The notes under the pieces: model-generated | What the model was told of the DNA's origin: nothing | Seen by the model: the letters and a program-made list of their open reading frames with translations, nothing else | The model's database searches: none | NCBI RefSeq assembly: GCF_900230225.1 | Contig: NZ_OCNH01000001.1 | Span: forward strand, 62,001-126,000 | Direction of reading: 5' to 3' | Length of the DNA stretch: 64,000 nt | Origin: Spirosoma fluviale | GTDB lineage: Bacteria; Bacteroidota; Bacteroidia; Cytophagales; Spirosomataceae | Translations under genes and position numbers: made by a program | In this document: in pieces, positions 51,132 through 59,807 of the stretch | Position numbering within the stretch: the first letter of the stretch is position 1 | Layout of the letters: every line of letters begins with the position of its first letter

Positions 51132-52664
51132 ATGAACTACCGCAGCCTGAAAGCATCAAAATTACTGACAATCTCAACGCTCGGCGAACTTAAAGCCGCT
51201 GGCTATGAAACCCGCTCAATTAAACAGGAACTTCGGGATAATCTGATTGACCGAATTAAGGAAAAAGAAGTCGTTTTTCCGGGCATATGGGGGTACGAAG
51301 ATACGGTTATCCCCGACGTTGAACGCGCCATCCTGTCGATGCACCATATTAACCTGCTGGGCCTTCGGGGACAGGCCAAAACGCGTATTGCCCGGCTGAT
51401 GGTCAATTTGCTGGACGAGTATATTCCCGTTGTGGCCGGGTCGGAATTAAATGACGACCCACTGCAGCCACTGTCCCGGTTTGCCATCGACCTTATTGCC
51501 GAGAAGGGGGATCAGACGCCTGTTTCCTGGATGCACCGCAGCGAGCGATACACCGAGAAACTGGCCACACCAGACGTTTCCGTAGCCGATTTGATTGGCG
51601 ACGTGGACCCCATCAAAGCAGCTACGCTTAAACTGCCTTACTCAGATGAGCGGACTATTCACTACGGACTGATTCCACGTTCGCACCGGTGTATTTTCGT
51701 GATCAATGAACTGCCCGATTTGCAGGCACGTATTCAGGTATCGCTGTTCAATATTTTGCAAGAGGGCGATATTCAGATTCGAGGCTTTAAGCTGCGTCTG
51801 CCACTCGATATTCAGTTCGTGTTTACCGCAAACCCGGAAGATTATACTAACCGGGGCAGCATTGTAACTCCTCTTAAAGACCGGATCGATTCCCAGATTG
51901 TGACCCACTATCCGAAATCCATCGAAATCGGAAAGAAGATTACGTTGCAGGAAGCCGTTGTAAAAACCGAGCAGAAAGGCATGGTGAAAACCAATGACCT
52001 GGTTGCTGATTTAATCGAACAGGTAGCGCTCGAAGCCCGCGAAAGCGAATACGTCGACTCAAAAAGTGGCGTATCGGCCCGGATGACTATCTCGGCCTAC
52101 GAGAATCTGCTGTCCTCGGCCGAACGGCGGGCGTTGATCAACGGTGAAAAAGAGACGTATGTGCGCGTCTCTGACCTCTACGGGGTTGTTCCCGCCATCT
52201 GCGGTAAAGTCGAGCTGGTATATGAAGGCGAAGTGGAAGGACCGGTGATTGTGGCCCAAAACCTGATCGGTAAAGCGATCCGTAACCAGTTTCTGGCTTA
52301 TTTCCCAAATCCTGAAAAAGCCAAAAAAGATAAGCGCGGTAATCCGTACAAGAAAGTTACGGACTGGTTTGGCGATGGCAACACGATGGAATTTCTCAAT
52401 GATTTATCGAACCGCGATTACGAAGCCCGGCTCCGTACCATTGACGGTCTCGACGATCTGGTTGATGGTTTCCACCCGCGTCTGGGCAAAACTGAAAAGC
52501 TATTTATGATGGAGTTCGCCCTGCATGGTTTGGCTGAACATTCGCTGGTTGGCAAGAAAGCCATGGATACCGGCCTGTCGTTCAAAGACCTGCTTGGGTC
52601 GATGTTCAACCCCGGCACCAGCTTTGGTGGGGAGGAAGAAGATGAGGACGACGACCGGTTCTAG
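51132..52664 (+). CDS. MoxR/Mg-chelatase-like AAA+ ATPase with variant Walker motifs
   Basis: A 510-aa AAA+ protein of the ChlI/MoxR type. Walker A is GLRGQAKTRIARL at about residues 77-89, with Ala in place of the Gly before the catalytic Lys. Walker B reads CIFVINELPDL at about 189-199, with Asn for the usual Asp but the catalytic Glu kept. Sensor-like VFTANPEDYTNRG follows at about 236-248. The C-terminal region carries a helical lid and an acidic tail (GGEEEDEDDDRF). These variants occur as a set in a known but poorly studied subfamily. The VWA partner usual for MoxR proteins is absent here. Confidence 0.88.
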   Translation: MNYRSLKASKLLTISTLGELKAAGYETRSIKQELRDNLIDRIKEKEVVFPGIWGYEDTVIPDVERAILSMHHINLLGLRGQAKTRIARLMVNLLDEYIPVVAGSELNDDPLQPLSRFAIDLIAEKGDQTPVSWMHRSERYTEKLATPDVSVADLIGDVDPIKAATLKLPYSDERTIHYGLIPRSHRCIFVINELPDLQARIQVSLFNILQEGDIQIRGFKLRLPLDIQFVFTANPEDYTNRGSIVTPLKDRIDSQIVTHYPKSIEIGKKITLQEAVVKTEQKGMVKTNDLVADLIEQVALEARESEYVDSKSGVSARMTISAYENLLSSAERRALINGEKETYVRVSDLYGVVPAICGKVELVYEGEVEGPVIVAQNLIGKAIRNQFLAYFPNPEKAKKDKRGNPYKKVTDWFGDGNTMEFLNDLSNRDYEARLRTIDGLDDLVDGFHPRLGKTEKLFMMEFALHGLAEHSLVGKKAMDTGLSFKDLLGSMFNPGTSFGGEEEDEDDDRF

Positions 52665-52676
52665 TCTGTAAACGAA

Positions 52677-52724
52677 CGTAAAGTGATAAAGGCGAGCCAC
52701 ATGGCTCGCCTTTATCACTTTACG
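52677..52724. terminator. Perfect 23-bp hairpin terminator
   Basis: Arms 52677-52699 and 52702-52724 pair perfectly with a 2-nt centre, 12 bp after the AAA+ gene stop. Confidence 0.85.
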
Positions 52725-52737
52725 TAGGGGCATAAAA

Positions 52738-52755
52738 AAAGGCCATTCGGCCTTT
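52738..52755. terminator. Second short hairpin for the YbjQ gene
   Basis: A 7-bp stem (AAAGGCC with GGCCTTT, loop ATTC) with an A-run on its left, which is a U-run for the minus-strand transcript. It should end the convergent YbjQ gene. Confidence 0.7.
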
Positions 52756-52777
52756 CGCAGTTCGTAGAGCCGGGAAT

Positions 52778-53098
52778 TTATTCTACCACAACGGCAGTAC
52801 CGTTGGCACTAACCATCAGCATGGAGCCGTTGCCGCCAATGGTCTGGTAATCCAGATCAACGCCTATTACGGCGGTTGCACCCAACCGGGTCGCCTGATC
52901 GATCATTTCCTTGAGGGCAATACTTTTTGCTTCGCGCAGTGCCTGTACGTAAGCGCCCGAATGGCCACCGACTACATCTTTAATGCTGGTGAAAAAGTCC
53001 TTGACAAGGTTGGCTCCGATAATGGCCTCTCCATTGACTAGACCTACGTATTTTTTAATAGTTTTCCCCTCTATGTTTGAGGTAGTAGTTACGAGCAT
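52778..53098 (-). CDS. YbjQ-family (UPF0145) protein
   Basis: A 106-aa protein. The start MLVTTTSNIEGKTIKKYVGL at 53098 matches the family start; a GTG 48 bp upstream would give an unneeded extension. Conserved parts are VNGEAIIGANLVKDF, FTSIKDVVGGHSGAYVQAL, AREKA-like REAKSIALKEMI and GATAVIGVDLDYQTI. The fold forms pentamers and was named for a putative heavy-metal-binding role; recent views link it to membrane or dodecin-like structures. Function here is unproven. Confidence 0.9.
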   Translation of the reverse strand: MLVTTTSNIEGKTIKKYVGLVNGEAIIGANLVKDFFTSIKDVVGGHSGAYVQALREAKSIALKEMIDQATRLGATAVIGVDLDYQTIGGNGSMLMVSANGTAVVVE

Positions 53099-53174
53099 GG
53101 GACGACGTGCTAAAGTTATAGTGGGCAGATCACTTTGCTTGATCACTGCCTCTGCCTCGTAAAGTTAGGCAGTT

Positions 53175-53190
53175 GTTCGTTTGAACGAAC
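53175..53190. promoter_or_regulatory. 7-2-7 palindrome upstream of YbjQ gene
   Basis: GTTCGTT, 2 bp, AACGAAC form a perfect inverted repeat 77 bp before the YbjQ start and 115 bp after the response-regulator stop. It looks like a dimeric-regulator site; its owner is unknown. Confidence 0.35.
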
Positions 53191-53304
53191 ACCCGGTATA
53201 AGTTTAACTCCATATAACTTGTCGATAATGAGCCGAAATATATCGTTAGGTAGTCCTCTACCCCAAATTATTGCTTTATAAAGCCCCTTGCATGTTCGTT
53301 ATCG

Positions 53305-54069
53305 TTAAAGCCAGCGGGAAATAAACTGGCTGAACACATCTTTGTATTGATCGCTGACCGGTATAACCACAGAGCCAATCTGGACGGAGTTGCGGGTAAA
53401 TGCACTGATCCGCTGTAAAGACACAATGAACGACCGGTGGACCCGCATGAACTGACTGGCCGGTAGTTTTTCTTCCAGAGCCTTCAAACTCGTCAGCGAT
53501 AACAAGGGTTTATCCGGCTCACTTTGCCGGTATACTTTCACATAATCTTTCAGCCCTTCAATGTAAAGAATGTCGTTGTAAGCAATGCGAACCAACTGGT
53601 ATTCTACTTTGAGGAACAGGTAATCGTCGAACACTTCGCTGGGGGCAGACAGAATCTGAACCGCCGGAGTCGGCTCCGGTCGTTGAACCAGGTCAAAAAA
53701 ATGCCGGGCTTTACTCGCTGCCCGTAAAAATTCTTCGTAGTTGAACGGCTTCAGCAGGTAGTCCAGTGCATCGACCCGAAATCCATCCAGCGCAAATTGA
53801 TCGAAAGCCGTTGTAAAGACAATTCGTGTCATATGCGCTCCCCGGTTGCTCCGCTCCAGCACGCGGGCCAGCTCCAGACCGGTCAAGTCCGGCATCTGAA
53901 TGTCCAGAAAAATTACATTCACGGGAGGGCCGGATAACAACCCCTCCAGAGCTTCGACAGCGCTGCTGTAGCGACCGGCCAACTGGAGAAATGGCGTTTT
54001 TTCGATGAAAGCACAAACAAGGCCCAAGGCCAGCGGTTCATCGTCGACGGCAATACAGGTGAGATTCAT
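53305..54069 (-). CDS. LytTR-family response regulator
   Basis: A 254-aa response regulator. The receiver domain (1-125) has the acidic pair DDEP at 9-12, the phosphorylated Asp in VIFLDIQMPDL at about residue 57, and the Lys in DYLLKPFNYEEF at about 107. The LytTR DNA-binding domain is at about 150-254, with FLKVEYQLVRIAYNDILYIEGLKDYVKVY-type sequence and MRVHRSFIVSLQRISAF. Its start overlaps the sensor kinase stop by 4 bp. Target genes are probably bound through short direct repeats; the receptor gene on the other side is the obvious candidate. Confidence 0.95.
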   Translation of the reverse strand: MNLTCIAVDDEPLALGLVCAFIEKTPFLQLAGRYSSAVEALEGLLSGPPVNVIFLDIQMPDLTGLELARVLERSNRGAHMTRIVFTTAFDQFALDGFRVDALDYLLKPFNYEEFLRAASKARHFFDLVQRPEPTPAVQILSAPSEVFDDYLFLKVEYQLVRIAYNDILYIEGLKDYVKVYRQSEPDKPLLSLTSLKALEEKLPASQFMRVHRSFIVSLQRISAFTRNSVQIGSVVIPVSDQYKDVFSQFISRWL

Positions 54070-55133
54070 GAGAGGTCGAGGGTTAGTTGCACCTGGTATT
54101 CGCCGGCGGGCGTTTGCTCGTTGATCTGTAGCGCATAACGGCCCGGATAGAGCAGGTCGAGTCGTCGGCGAGTGTTGGTCAGGCCAATACCGTTGCCCGT
54201 TTCGAGCGACGGCGATTTGTCCAGAAACAGGGTATTTCGAACATCGAGCATTAATTGATTCTGCTGTTGCCGGATACTAATATGAATCTGGCTCGAATGC
54301 AGGGCGCTGACGCCGTGTTTAAAGGCATTTTCCACGAAGGGAAGCAGGAGCATGGGGGCAATGGGCCGGTCGTTCAGGGGGCTGGGGGGGGTAAGCGTAA
54401 CGGTTACTTTGTCCGTTAACCGCAGCTGCATGAGTTGAATGTAATCGCCCACGAAAGCCAATTCTTTGCTTAGCAGTGTTGTGCCGGACTGGGTATCATA
54501 GAGTACGTACCGCATCATGCGCGAAAGCCGGTGTAACGCTTCGCGGGCGGTTTCTACATCCAGCAGGGTTAGGGCATAGATATTGTTGAGGGTGTTAAAG
54601 AAAAAGTGTGGGTTGATCTGGGCCTTCAGAAAAGAAAGTTCGGAGGTTGTTTTTGCCTGTTCCAGTGCCAGCCTCAGGTTCGCGTCGGCCTGCCATTTCT
54701 GGAGCAGCGACAGGCTGGTACTCATGCCCAGCATCAGTAAAATTGTGAACATGTTCGGCTGAATCCAGCCGTATACTCTGGGACGCCCCTTGCCATCGGG
54801 GTGAAACGCTTTATGTACCAGAACCGGCAGGTTAAACCAGCTTTCGACCGCCCACAAGATGAGTAATATGCAAACGATAACACCGGTGAGGGTAAGTATG
54901 TAGCGGCTTCGCTGGTCCTGCAATAGCAGCCGGGGTACCAATACCTGTAGATTCAGATAAAACATGCCCACCATGAGGCAGAAGAAAATGCCCTGCCGAA
55001 TCCAGAACACCGTAGGGAGCCGTATTTCTGAACCAAAGGACTGTGAAAAGAAAAGCAGATAGCCCAGCAAGCCCCAGCCTAATACATGGCTCAGGAGCGG
55101 GACATACCGGCGTGAAAACAGGGTAGCAGCCAT
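54066..55133 (-). CDS. LytS/YehU-type sensor histidine kinase
   Basis: A 355-aa membrane kinase. The start at 55133 (MAATLFSRRYVPLLSHVLGW) was preferred to one 54 bp earlier. Four membrane helices span about residues 10-150. The His_kinase domain has the phosphoacceptor His in KAQINPHFFFNTLNNIYAL at about residue 180, and the HATPase part has LLLPFVENAFKHGVSAL (N box) and GNGIGLTNTRRRLDLLYP. There is no periplasmic sensor domain of note, as is usual for this class in Bacteroidota. It forms a two-gene operon with the LytTR regulator. Confidence 0.94.
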   Translation of the reverse strand: MAATLFSRRYVPLLSHVLGWGLLGYLLFFSQSFGSEIRLPTVFWIRQGIFFCLMVGMFYLNLQVLVPRLLLQDQRSRYILTLTGVIVCILLILWAVESWFNLPVLVHKAFHPDGKGRPRVYGWIQPNMFTILLMLGMSTSLSLLQKWQADANLRLALEQAKTTSELSFLKAQINPHFFFNTLNNIYALTLLDVETAREALHRLSRMMRYVLYDTQSGTTLLSKELAFVGDYIQLMQLRLTDKVTVTLTPPSPLNDRPIAPMLLLPFVENAFKHGVSALHSSQIHISIRQQQNQLMLDVRNTLFLDKSPSLETGNGIGLTNTRRRLDLLYPGRYALQINEQTPAGEYQVQLTLDLS

Positions 55134-55387
55134 AATTGCTTGATAAGCCACAAGTTTACATGAAATTCTAATCTCCCCATCCGTCAATCGCTGGTTAACC
55201 CGAATTCGCCGATAGTGAGCCTGTTTCAGTCGATAGATAGCTCATCGTACCCGTTAGTATCCCCTGGTTCGATTCTATCGGTTAAAACCGGGTCTCTGTC
55301 GACGTTTATACCCCAGCGGTCTATTGTGTTTTTATGGTTGCTGGAATAGGTGTTGTTTTGGTCTATTATTTACCGATACAACTGACA

Positions 55388-58000
55388 ATGAAAAAACAAT
55401 TCCTTCTTCTGCTCCATATAGGAATGTTGACGAGCCTAATTCTGCCCGGGCTCACCTACGCCCAGTTTGGCCCTCCGGGGGGCGGGCCAGGCGGCCCCGG
55501 CGGTTTTGGCGGACAAGACAATCGCCGTAAAAAAGAATTTACGGGTGTGGCCGAAGATACCCCAAAAGGAAACGGTAAAATAGCCGGGATTCTGGTCGAT
55601 TCGACAACGGGGAAACCCGTTGAATTTGCCACCGTTGCCCTCATAAATATAGTCACGAACAAGCCCATCGACGGAACCACGTCCGATGCCAAAGGTCAGT
55701 TTACGATGACCAAACTGGCACCGGGCGATTACCGGCTTCAGTATTCGTTTATTGGCTACAAAACCCGCGACTCGCAGAAGGTCACCGTTGTAAAAGGCAC
55801 AGATCTTAACCTGGGCTCCATAAAACTCCCGGCCGATGTGCGTACCCTGGGCGAAGTGGTGGTAACAGGCCAGGCTGCACTGATTGAAGAAAAAGTGGAC
55901 CGACTCGTATTCAACGCCGACAAAGACATAACCGCCAAAGGGGGTGATGCGTCGGATGTACTGAAGCGGGTGCCCATGCTGTCGGTCGATCTGGATGGAA
56001 ACGTCAGCCTGCGCGGTAGCCAGAATATCCGGGTGCTGATCAACAACAAACCATCGACGATTGTAGCCGCTAACGTGGCCGATGCCCTCAAGCAACTTCC
56101 CGCCGACATGATCAAGTCGGTTGAGGTGATCACGAGCCCGTCGGCCAAATACGATGCCGAAGGGGCCGCCGGTATCATTAACATCGTTACCAAGAAGAAC
56201 ACCCTACACGGGCTGACGCTGAACGTGGATGCCGGGGCCGGGCTGCGAGCCTCTAACCTAGGCCTGAACGGGTCTTATCGGCAGGGAAAACTGGGCATCA
56301 CATTGGGTGGCTTTGGCCGCGCCGGATATAACGGAGCGTCGTCCACACTGGACCAGACTACGCAGGTAAACGGACGGTCATTGCGAACGAGCCAGCAGGG
56401 CACGGCTTTCGACAAGCCCATCTTTGGTCAGTATACGCTGGGTATGGACTACGATCTGGCCAAGGATCAGTCGTTGTCGGCTAACGTTCGGTTCGGTACC
56501 CGAAATTTCATTCAGCAGCAAACGCAGTTGACGAACACCTACGTTAATGAAACGTTGCTGAATATGACCAACCGCGATGTGGACCGAAAAGACCTGTCCA
56601 ACTCGGTGGATATGAACCTGGATTACATCCGAACCTTCAAGCCACAGCAGGAATGGTCGATCTCCACACAATACAGCCGCACGGGGTTGACCAATAACTT
56701 CTATGCCGATATTCTTGGCCAAACGGGCCAACTCACCAGCCGTCAGCGTAACCTAAATAACAACACCAACCAGGAGTTTACCTTCCAGACCGACTACCAG
56801 ACGCCCATCCGCAAAAATCAATTACTGGAGTTTGGGGCCAAGGCCATCATGCGCCAGGTCGATAGCCGGTTTCAGTACCAGCTAGGCGGCAGCACGGGTG
56901 AACTGGTTTTTGATCCGACAAATCCGTCGGGCTCATTGCTCTACAACCAGAACATCGGCGCGGGTTATATTTCGTACACCTACGTAACGCCCAGCAAATA
57001 CACGTTTAAAGTTGGCACCCGCTACGAACACACGGGTATTACGGCCAAAGCAAACGAAAATACGAACCTGAATATCCCCGATTACAGCAATCTGGTGCCG
57101 AGCATCAACGTATCGAAAAGCCTGAAGGGCGGAACGACCGTGAAGGCCGCCTACAATCGCCGGATTCAGCGGCCGGGCTTACAACAGTTGAACCCGAACG
57201 TGAACACGGCCAACCCCCAGATGATTATGGTGGGTAACCCGAACCTGAGCCCCGAACTAACGGACAATGTTGAACTGAGCTTAAGCTCCACCGTCAAAAA
57301 AACGTACATCAATGCGTCGGTATTCGGGCGGTTGACCAACAACGGCATTTCCCAGATCCGGATACCCTCCGACACGCTGGCCGGGGCAATCATCACAACG
57401 TTTCAGAACATTGGCGTACAGCGCACCATTGGTACCAACATCTTTTTCAATACCAGCATCACGTCCAAGTGGACAGTCAACGGTGGTATTGACGGCTACT
57501 ACGTGTACATGCAGGGCCTGACGCCGGGTGCCGACGGGAAGTCGATTGCCATCAACAACTCGGGCGTGAGCATTGGCGGGCGGCTTATGAGCCAGCTCCA
57601 GCTCGATAAAGGGTGGAGTGCGCAGGTGTTCAGCTTTTTCCGGGGACCAAACCCCCAGTTGCAGGGCACGATGGGAAGTTTCTACATGTACTCGGTGGGT
57701 GTTCGGAAAGATATAGCCAACAAGCGGGGCAGTATTGGGCTGGCGGCTGAGAACTTCGGGGGTGGGGTAACCATGCGTACCACCCTGAACACCCCAACGC
57801 TGTCGTCGGTGAGTGTTACCAACCTGTACAACTCAAACGTAAAGGTGACTTTCTCTTACCGGATCGGCAAAATGACCTTCGAAGCCCCCCGTAAAAAAGG
57901 CCGTTCGGTGAGCAATGACGACGTAAAAGGCGACGGCGATGGCGGTGGTCAACCACAGGCGGCACCCGCAGCGGCCCCGGCAGGTGGTCGGCCCCGCTAA
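55388..58000 (+). CDS. Outer-membrane receptor with CarboxypepD_reg, plug and barrel
   Basis: An 870-aa TonB-receptor-like outer-membrane protein of the Bacteroidota OMP_b-brl_3 type. The start MKKQFLLLLHIGMLTSLI at 55388 gives a signal peptide; an ATG 54 bp earlier is less likely. After a Gly/Pro-rich section (GPPGGGPGGPGGFGG) comes the carboxypeptidase-like domain at about 55-140 (GKIAGILVDSTTGKPVEFATV), then a plug (LGEVVVTGQAALIEEKVDRL, SLRGSQNIRVLINNKPS, IIVT-like INIVTKKN). The barrel fills the rest. The C-terminus is a Pro/Ala/Gly/Asp-rich tail. The divergent LytS/LytTR pair may control it. No SusD partner follows, so it is not a Sus transporter. Confidence 0.93.
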   Translation: MKKQFLLLLHIGMLTSLILPGLTYAQFGPPGGGPGGPGGFGGQDNRRKKEFTGVAEDTPKGNGKIAGILVDSTTGKPVEFATVALINIVTNKPIDGTTSDAKGQFTMTKLAPGDYRLQYSFIGYKTRDSQKVTVVKGTDLNLGSIKLPADVRTLGEVVVTGQAALIEEKVDRLVFNADKDITAKGGDASDVLKRVPMLSVDLDGNVSLRGSQNIRVLINNKPSTIVAANVADALKQLPADMIKSVEVITSPSAKYDAEGAAGIINIVTKKNTLHGLTLNVDAGAGLRASNLGLNGSYRQGKLGITLGGFGRAGYNGASSTLDQTTQVNGRSLRTSQQGTAFDKPIFGQYTLGMDYDLAKDQSLSANVRFGTRNFIQQQTQLTNTYVNETLLNMTNRDVDRKDLSNSVDMNLDYIRTFKPQQEWSISTQYSRTGLTNNFYADILGQTGQLTSRQRNLNNNTNQEFTFQTDYQTPIRKNQLLEFGAKAIMRQVDSRFQYQLGGSTGELVFDPTNPSGSLLYNQNIGAGYISYTYVTPSKYTFKVGTRYEHTGITAKANENTNLNIPDYSNLVPSINVSKSLKGGTTVKAAYNRRIQRPGLQQLNPNVNTANPQMIMVGNPNLSPELTDNVELSLSSTVKKTYINASVFGRLTNNGISQIRIPSDTLAGAIITTFQNIGVQRTIGTNIFFNTSITSKWTVNGGIDGYYVYMQGLTPGADGKSIAINNSGVSIGGRLMSQLQLDKGWSAQVFSFFRGPNPQLQGTMGSFYMYSVGVRKDIANKRGSIGLAAENFGGGVTMRTTLNTPTLSSVSVTNLYNSNVKVTFSYRIGKMTFEAPRKKGRSVSNDDVKGDGDGGGQPQAAPAAAPAGGRPR

Positions 58001-58070
58001 CGTTACTTGTCCGGATAACGTAGTCTTTAGATAGTTCACTTAATTTTTCACAAACCAATCTCAAACACGC

Positions 58071-58670
58071 ATGAAATCACTCGTATTCTCCGTTGCTGCT
58101 CTGCTTAGCTTGTCCACTGCTTACGCGCAAACCTGGGCTGTTGATAAATCTCACTCTCGGGTAGGGTTTACGCTTACGCACAATCTGCTGTCTGATGTGG
58201 ACGGTAATTTCAAAACGTTCGATGCCAAAATCAACTCAGCAAAAGCCGATTTGTCGGATGCTACGTTTGAACTAACGGCCGATGTGAACAGCATTAATAC
58301 CGACAACGAGCGCCGGGATGGTCACCTCAAAAGCCCCGACTTTTTTGATGCCGCCAAATTTCCATCCCTCTCATTCAAGAGCACGTCGTTCAAAAAAGTA
58401 GAGGGAAAACAGTACAAACTGGTTGGTGATCTGACGATGCACGGCGTTACGAAACCCGTAACCCTCAATGTGATCATGGTTGGCCCCGTTGCCATGAAAG
58501 GTATGGGCGGTAAAGAGCAGGAAAAAGCGGGTTTTAAAGCGAGTGGCACCATAAAGCGGTCTGATTTCGGCGTGGGTACCATTCCGGTTGTGGTAGTGAG
58601 CGACGAAATTGAACTCAAAGTGAACGGCGAGTTTACCAAACAGGATGCCGCTGTTGCCGAAAAAAAATAA
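58071..58670 (+). CDS. YceI-family periplasmic lipid-binding protein
   Basis: A 199-aa lipocalin-like protein. The signal peptide is MKSLVFSVAALLSLSTAYAQ. Conserved parts are WAVDKSHSRVGFTLTHNLLSDV, DVNSINTDNERRDGHLKSPDFFD and KLVGDLTMHGVTKPVTLNV, all typical of YceI. The family binds isoprenoid or fatty lipids in the periplasm. A short hairpin at 58719-58753 follows. Confidence 0.95.
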   Translation: MKSLVFSVAALLSLSTAYAQTWAVDKSHSRVGFTLTHNLLSDVDGNFKTFDAKINSAKADLSDATFELTADVNSINTDNERRDGHLKSPDFFDAAKFPSLSFKSTSFKKVEGKQYKLVGDLTMHGVTKPVTLNVIMVGPVAMKGMGGKEQEKAGFKASGTIKRSDFGVGTIPVVVVSDEIELKVNGEFTKQDAAVAEKK

Positions 58671-58718
58671 GTAAGCCGAATTGACTGACTCTACTTAGTT
58701 TCCTCTGTTAACCGGAGC

Positions 58719-58753
58719 GTTGACCACCAGCGGATACCCGTTTGGTGGTCAAC
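58719..58753. terminator. Hairpin between YceI and TIM-barrel genes
   Basis: An 11-bp perfect stem (58719-58729 with 58743-58753, loop 13 nt) after the YceI gene and before the TIM-barrel gene on the same strand. Confidence 0.65.
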
Positions 58754-58826
58754 ATCTCAATCGTTGAATACTACAAAATACCTTTCTGCCGGACCAACTA
58801 TCTCCCAAGCTTATTTACTTGATTTT

Positions 58827-59795
58827 ATGACAACAAGACGACATTTTCTGCATGATGCCGGTGCGCTAACGCTTAGCGGCCTCACTCTGCCAACGCTTGC
58901 CGGTGCAAACAATCTTTTTCTTGCAGCGCCTAAATACCCGATTGGTATTCAGTTATTTACGCTGTTTAAGCCAATGAATGAGGACCCCAAAGGGACATTG
59001 GCAAAAGTAGCGGCTGCGGGCTACAATGAAGTAGAGTCGGCGTTTAGTACGCTTGGCGGTTATTATGGGTATTCGGCCAAAGAGTTCCGGAAACTGGTTA
59101 GTGATCTGGGTATGACCTGGCGGGCACACCATGCCGGTGGCGCACCATTTCGGCCACGTCCCACACCACCCGGTGCCGCCGGTGCCGCCGGTGCACCTCC
59201 TGCCGGTACACCACCCCGCCCGGCTATGGATTTCTCCAAAATGCCGCCCATGCTCAACCTGCGCGATAACTACCAGCAACTGGTCGATGAGGCCAATGAA
59301 GGTGGGCTGTCGTATCTGGTTTGTTCCAGCACACCCGTCGGCACAATTGATGATATCAACAAGTCTATCGAGGTATTCCAGAAAACGGGCGAAGCAGCCA
59401 AAAAAGGCGGTATCGGCTTTGCTTACCACAACCACGCTACCGAGTTCGACCCCGTCGATGGTGGTAAAACCCCGTATGAACTCATTCTTTCTCAAACAGA
59501 TAAAGAACTGGTGAAAATGGAGCTGGATCTTGCCTGGGCCACCAAAGCAGGTAAAGACCCCGTGGCTTTATTTAAAGAGCAGCCGGGCCGGTTCCCGCTC
59601 TGGCACATCAAGGATATTAAGGACGACAACAAAACGATTACCGAAGTGGGTAACGGCGTGGTCGATTTTAAAAAGGTGTTTTCAGCAGCCAAAATAGCCG
59701 GTCTGAAATACTTCTTCGTGGAGCAGGACATGGCCCCGCAGGGTATTGAAAGCATCACGACCAGCATTACCAACCTGAAAAAGATACTGGCTTAA
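58827..59795 (+). CDS. Exported xylose isomerase-like TIM-barrel protein
   Basis: A 322-aa sugar phosphate isomerase/epimerase-type protein. The start MTTRRHFLHDAGALTLSG at 58827 shows a twin-arginine signal (TRRHFLH), so it is exported folded. TIM-barrel motifs are PIGIQLFTLF, GYNEVESAF, GIGFAYHNHATEFDP (metal His), VKMELDLAWATKAGKDP (Asp/Glu ligands), PLWHIKDIKDDNK and FFVEQDM. A Pro/Ala/Gly-rich insertion at about 107-135 (PPGAAGAAGAPPAG) is absent from typical relatives. It precedes the PQQ-type dehydrogenase by 12 bp. Confidence 0.9.
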   Translation: MTTRRHFLHDAGALTLSGLTLPTLAGANNLFLAAPKYPIGIQLFTLFKPMNEDPKGTLAKVAAAGYNEVESAFSTLGGYYGYSAKEFRKLVSDLGMTWRAHHAGGAPFRPRPTPPGAAGAAGAPPAGTPPRPAMDFSKMPPMLNLRDNYQQLVDEANEGGLSYLVCSSTPVGTIDDINKSIEVFQKTGEAAKKGGIGFAYHNHATEFDPVDGGKTPYELILSQTDKELVKMELDLAWATKAGKDPVALFKEQPGRFPLWHIKDIKDDNKTITEVGNGVVDFKKVFSAAKIAGLKYFFVEQDMAPQGIESITTSITNLKKILA

Positions 59796-59807
59796 CCAGA
59801 CTTTCCA

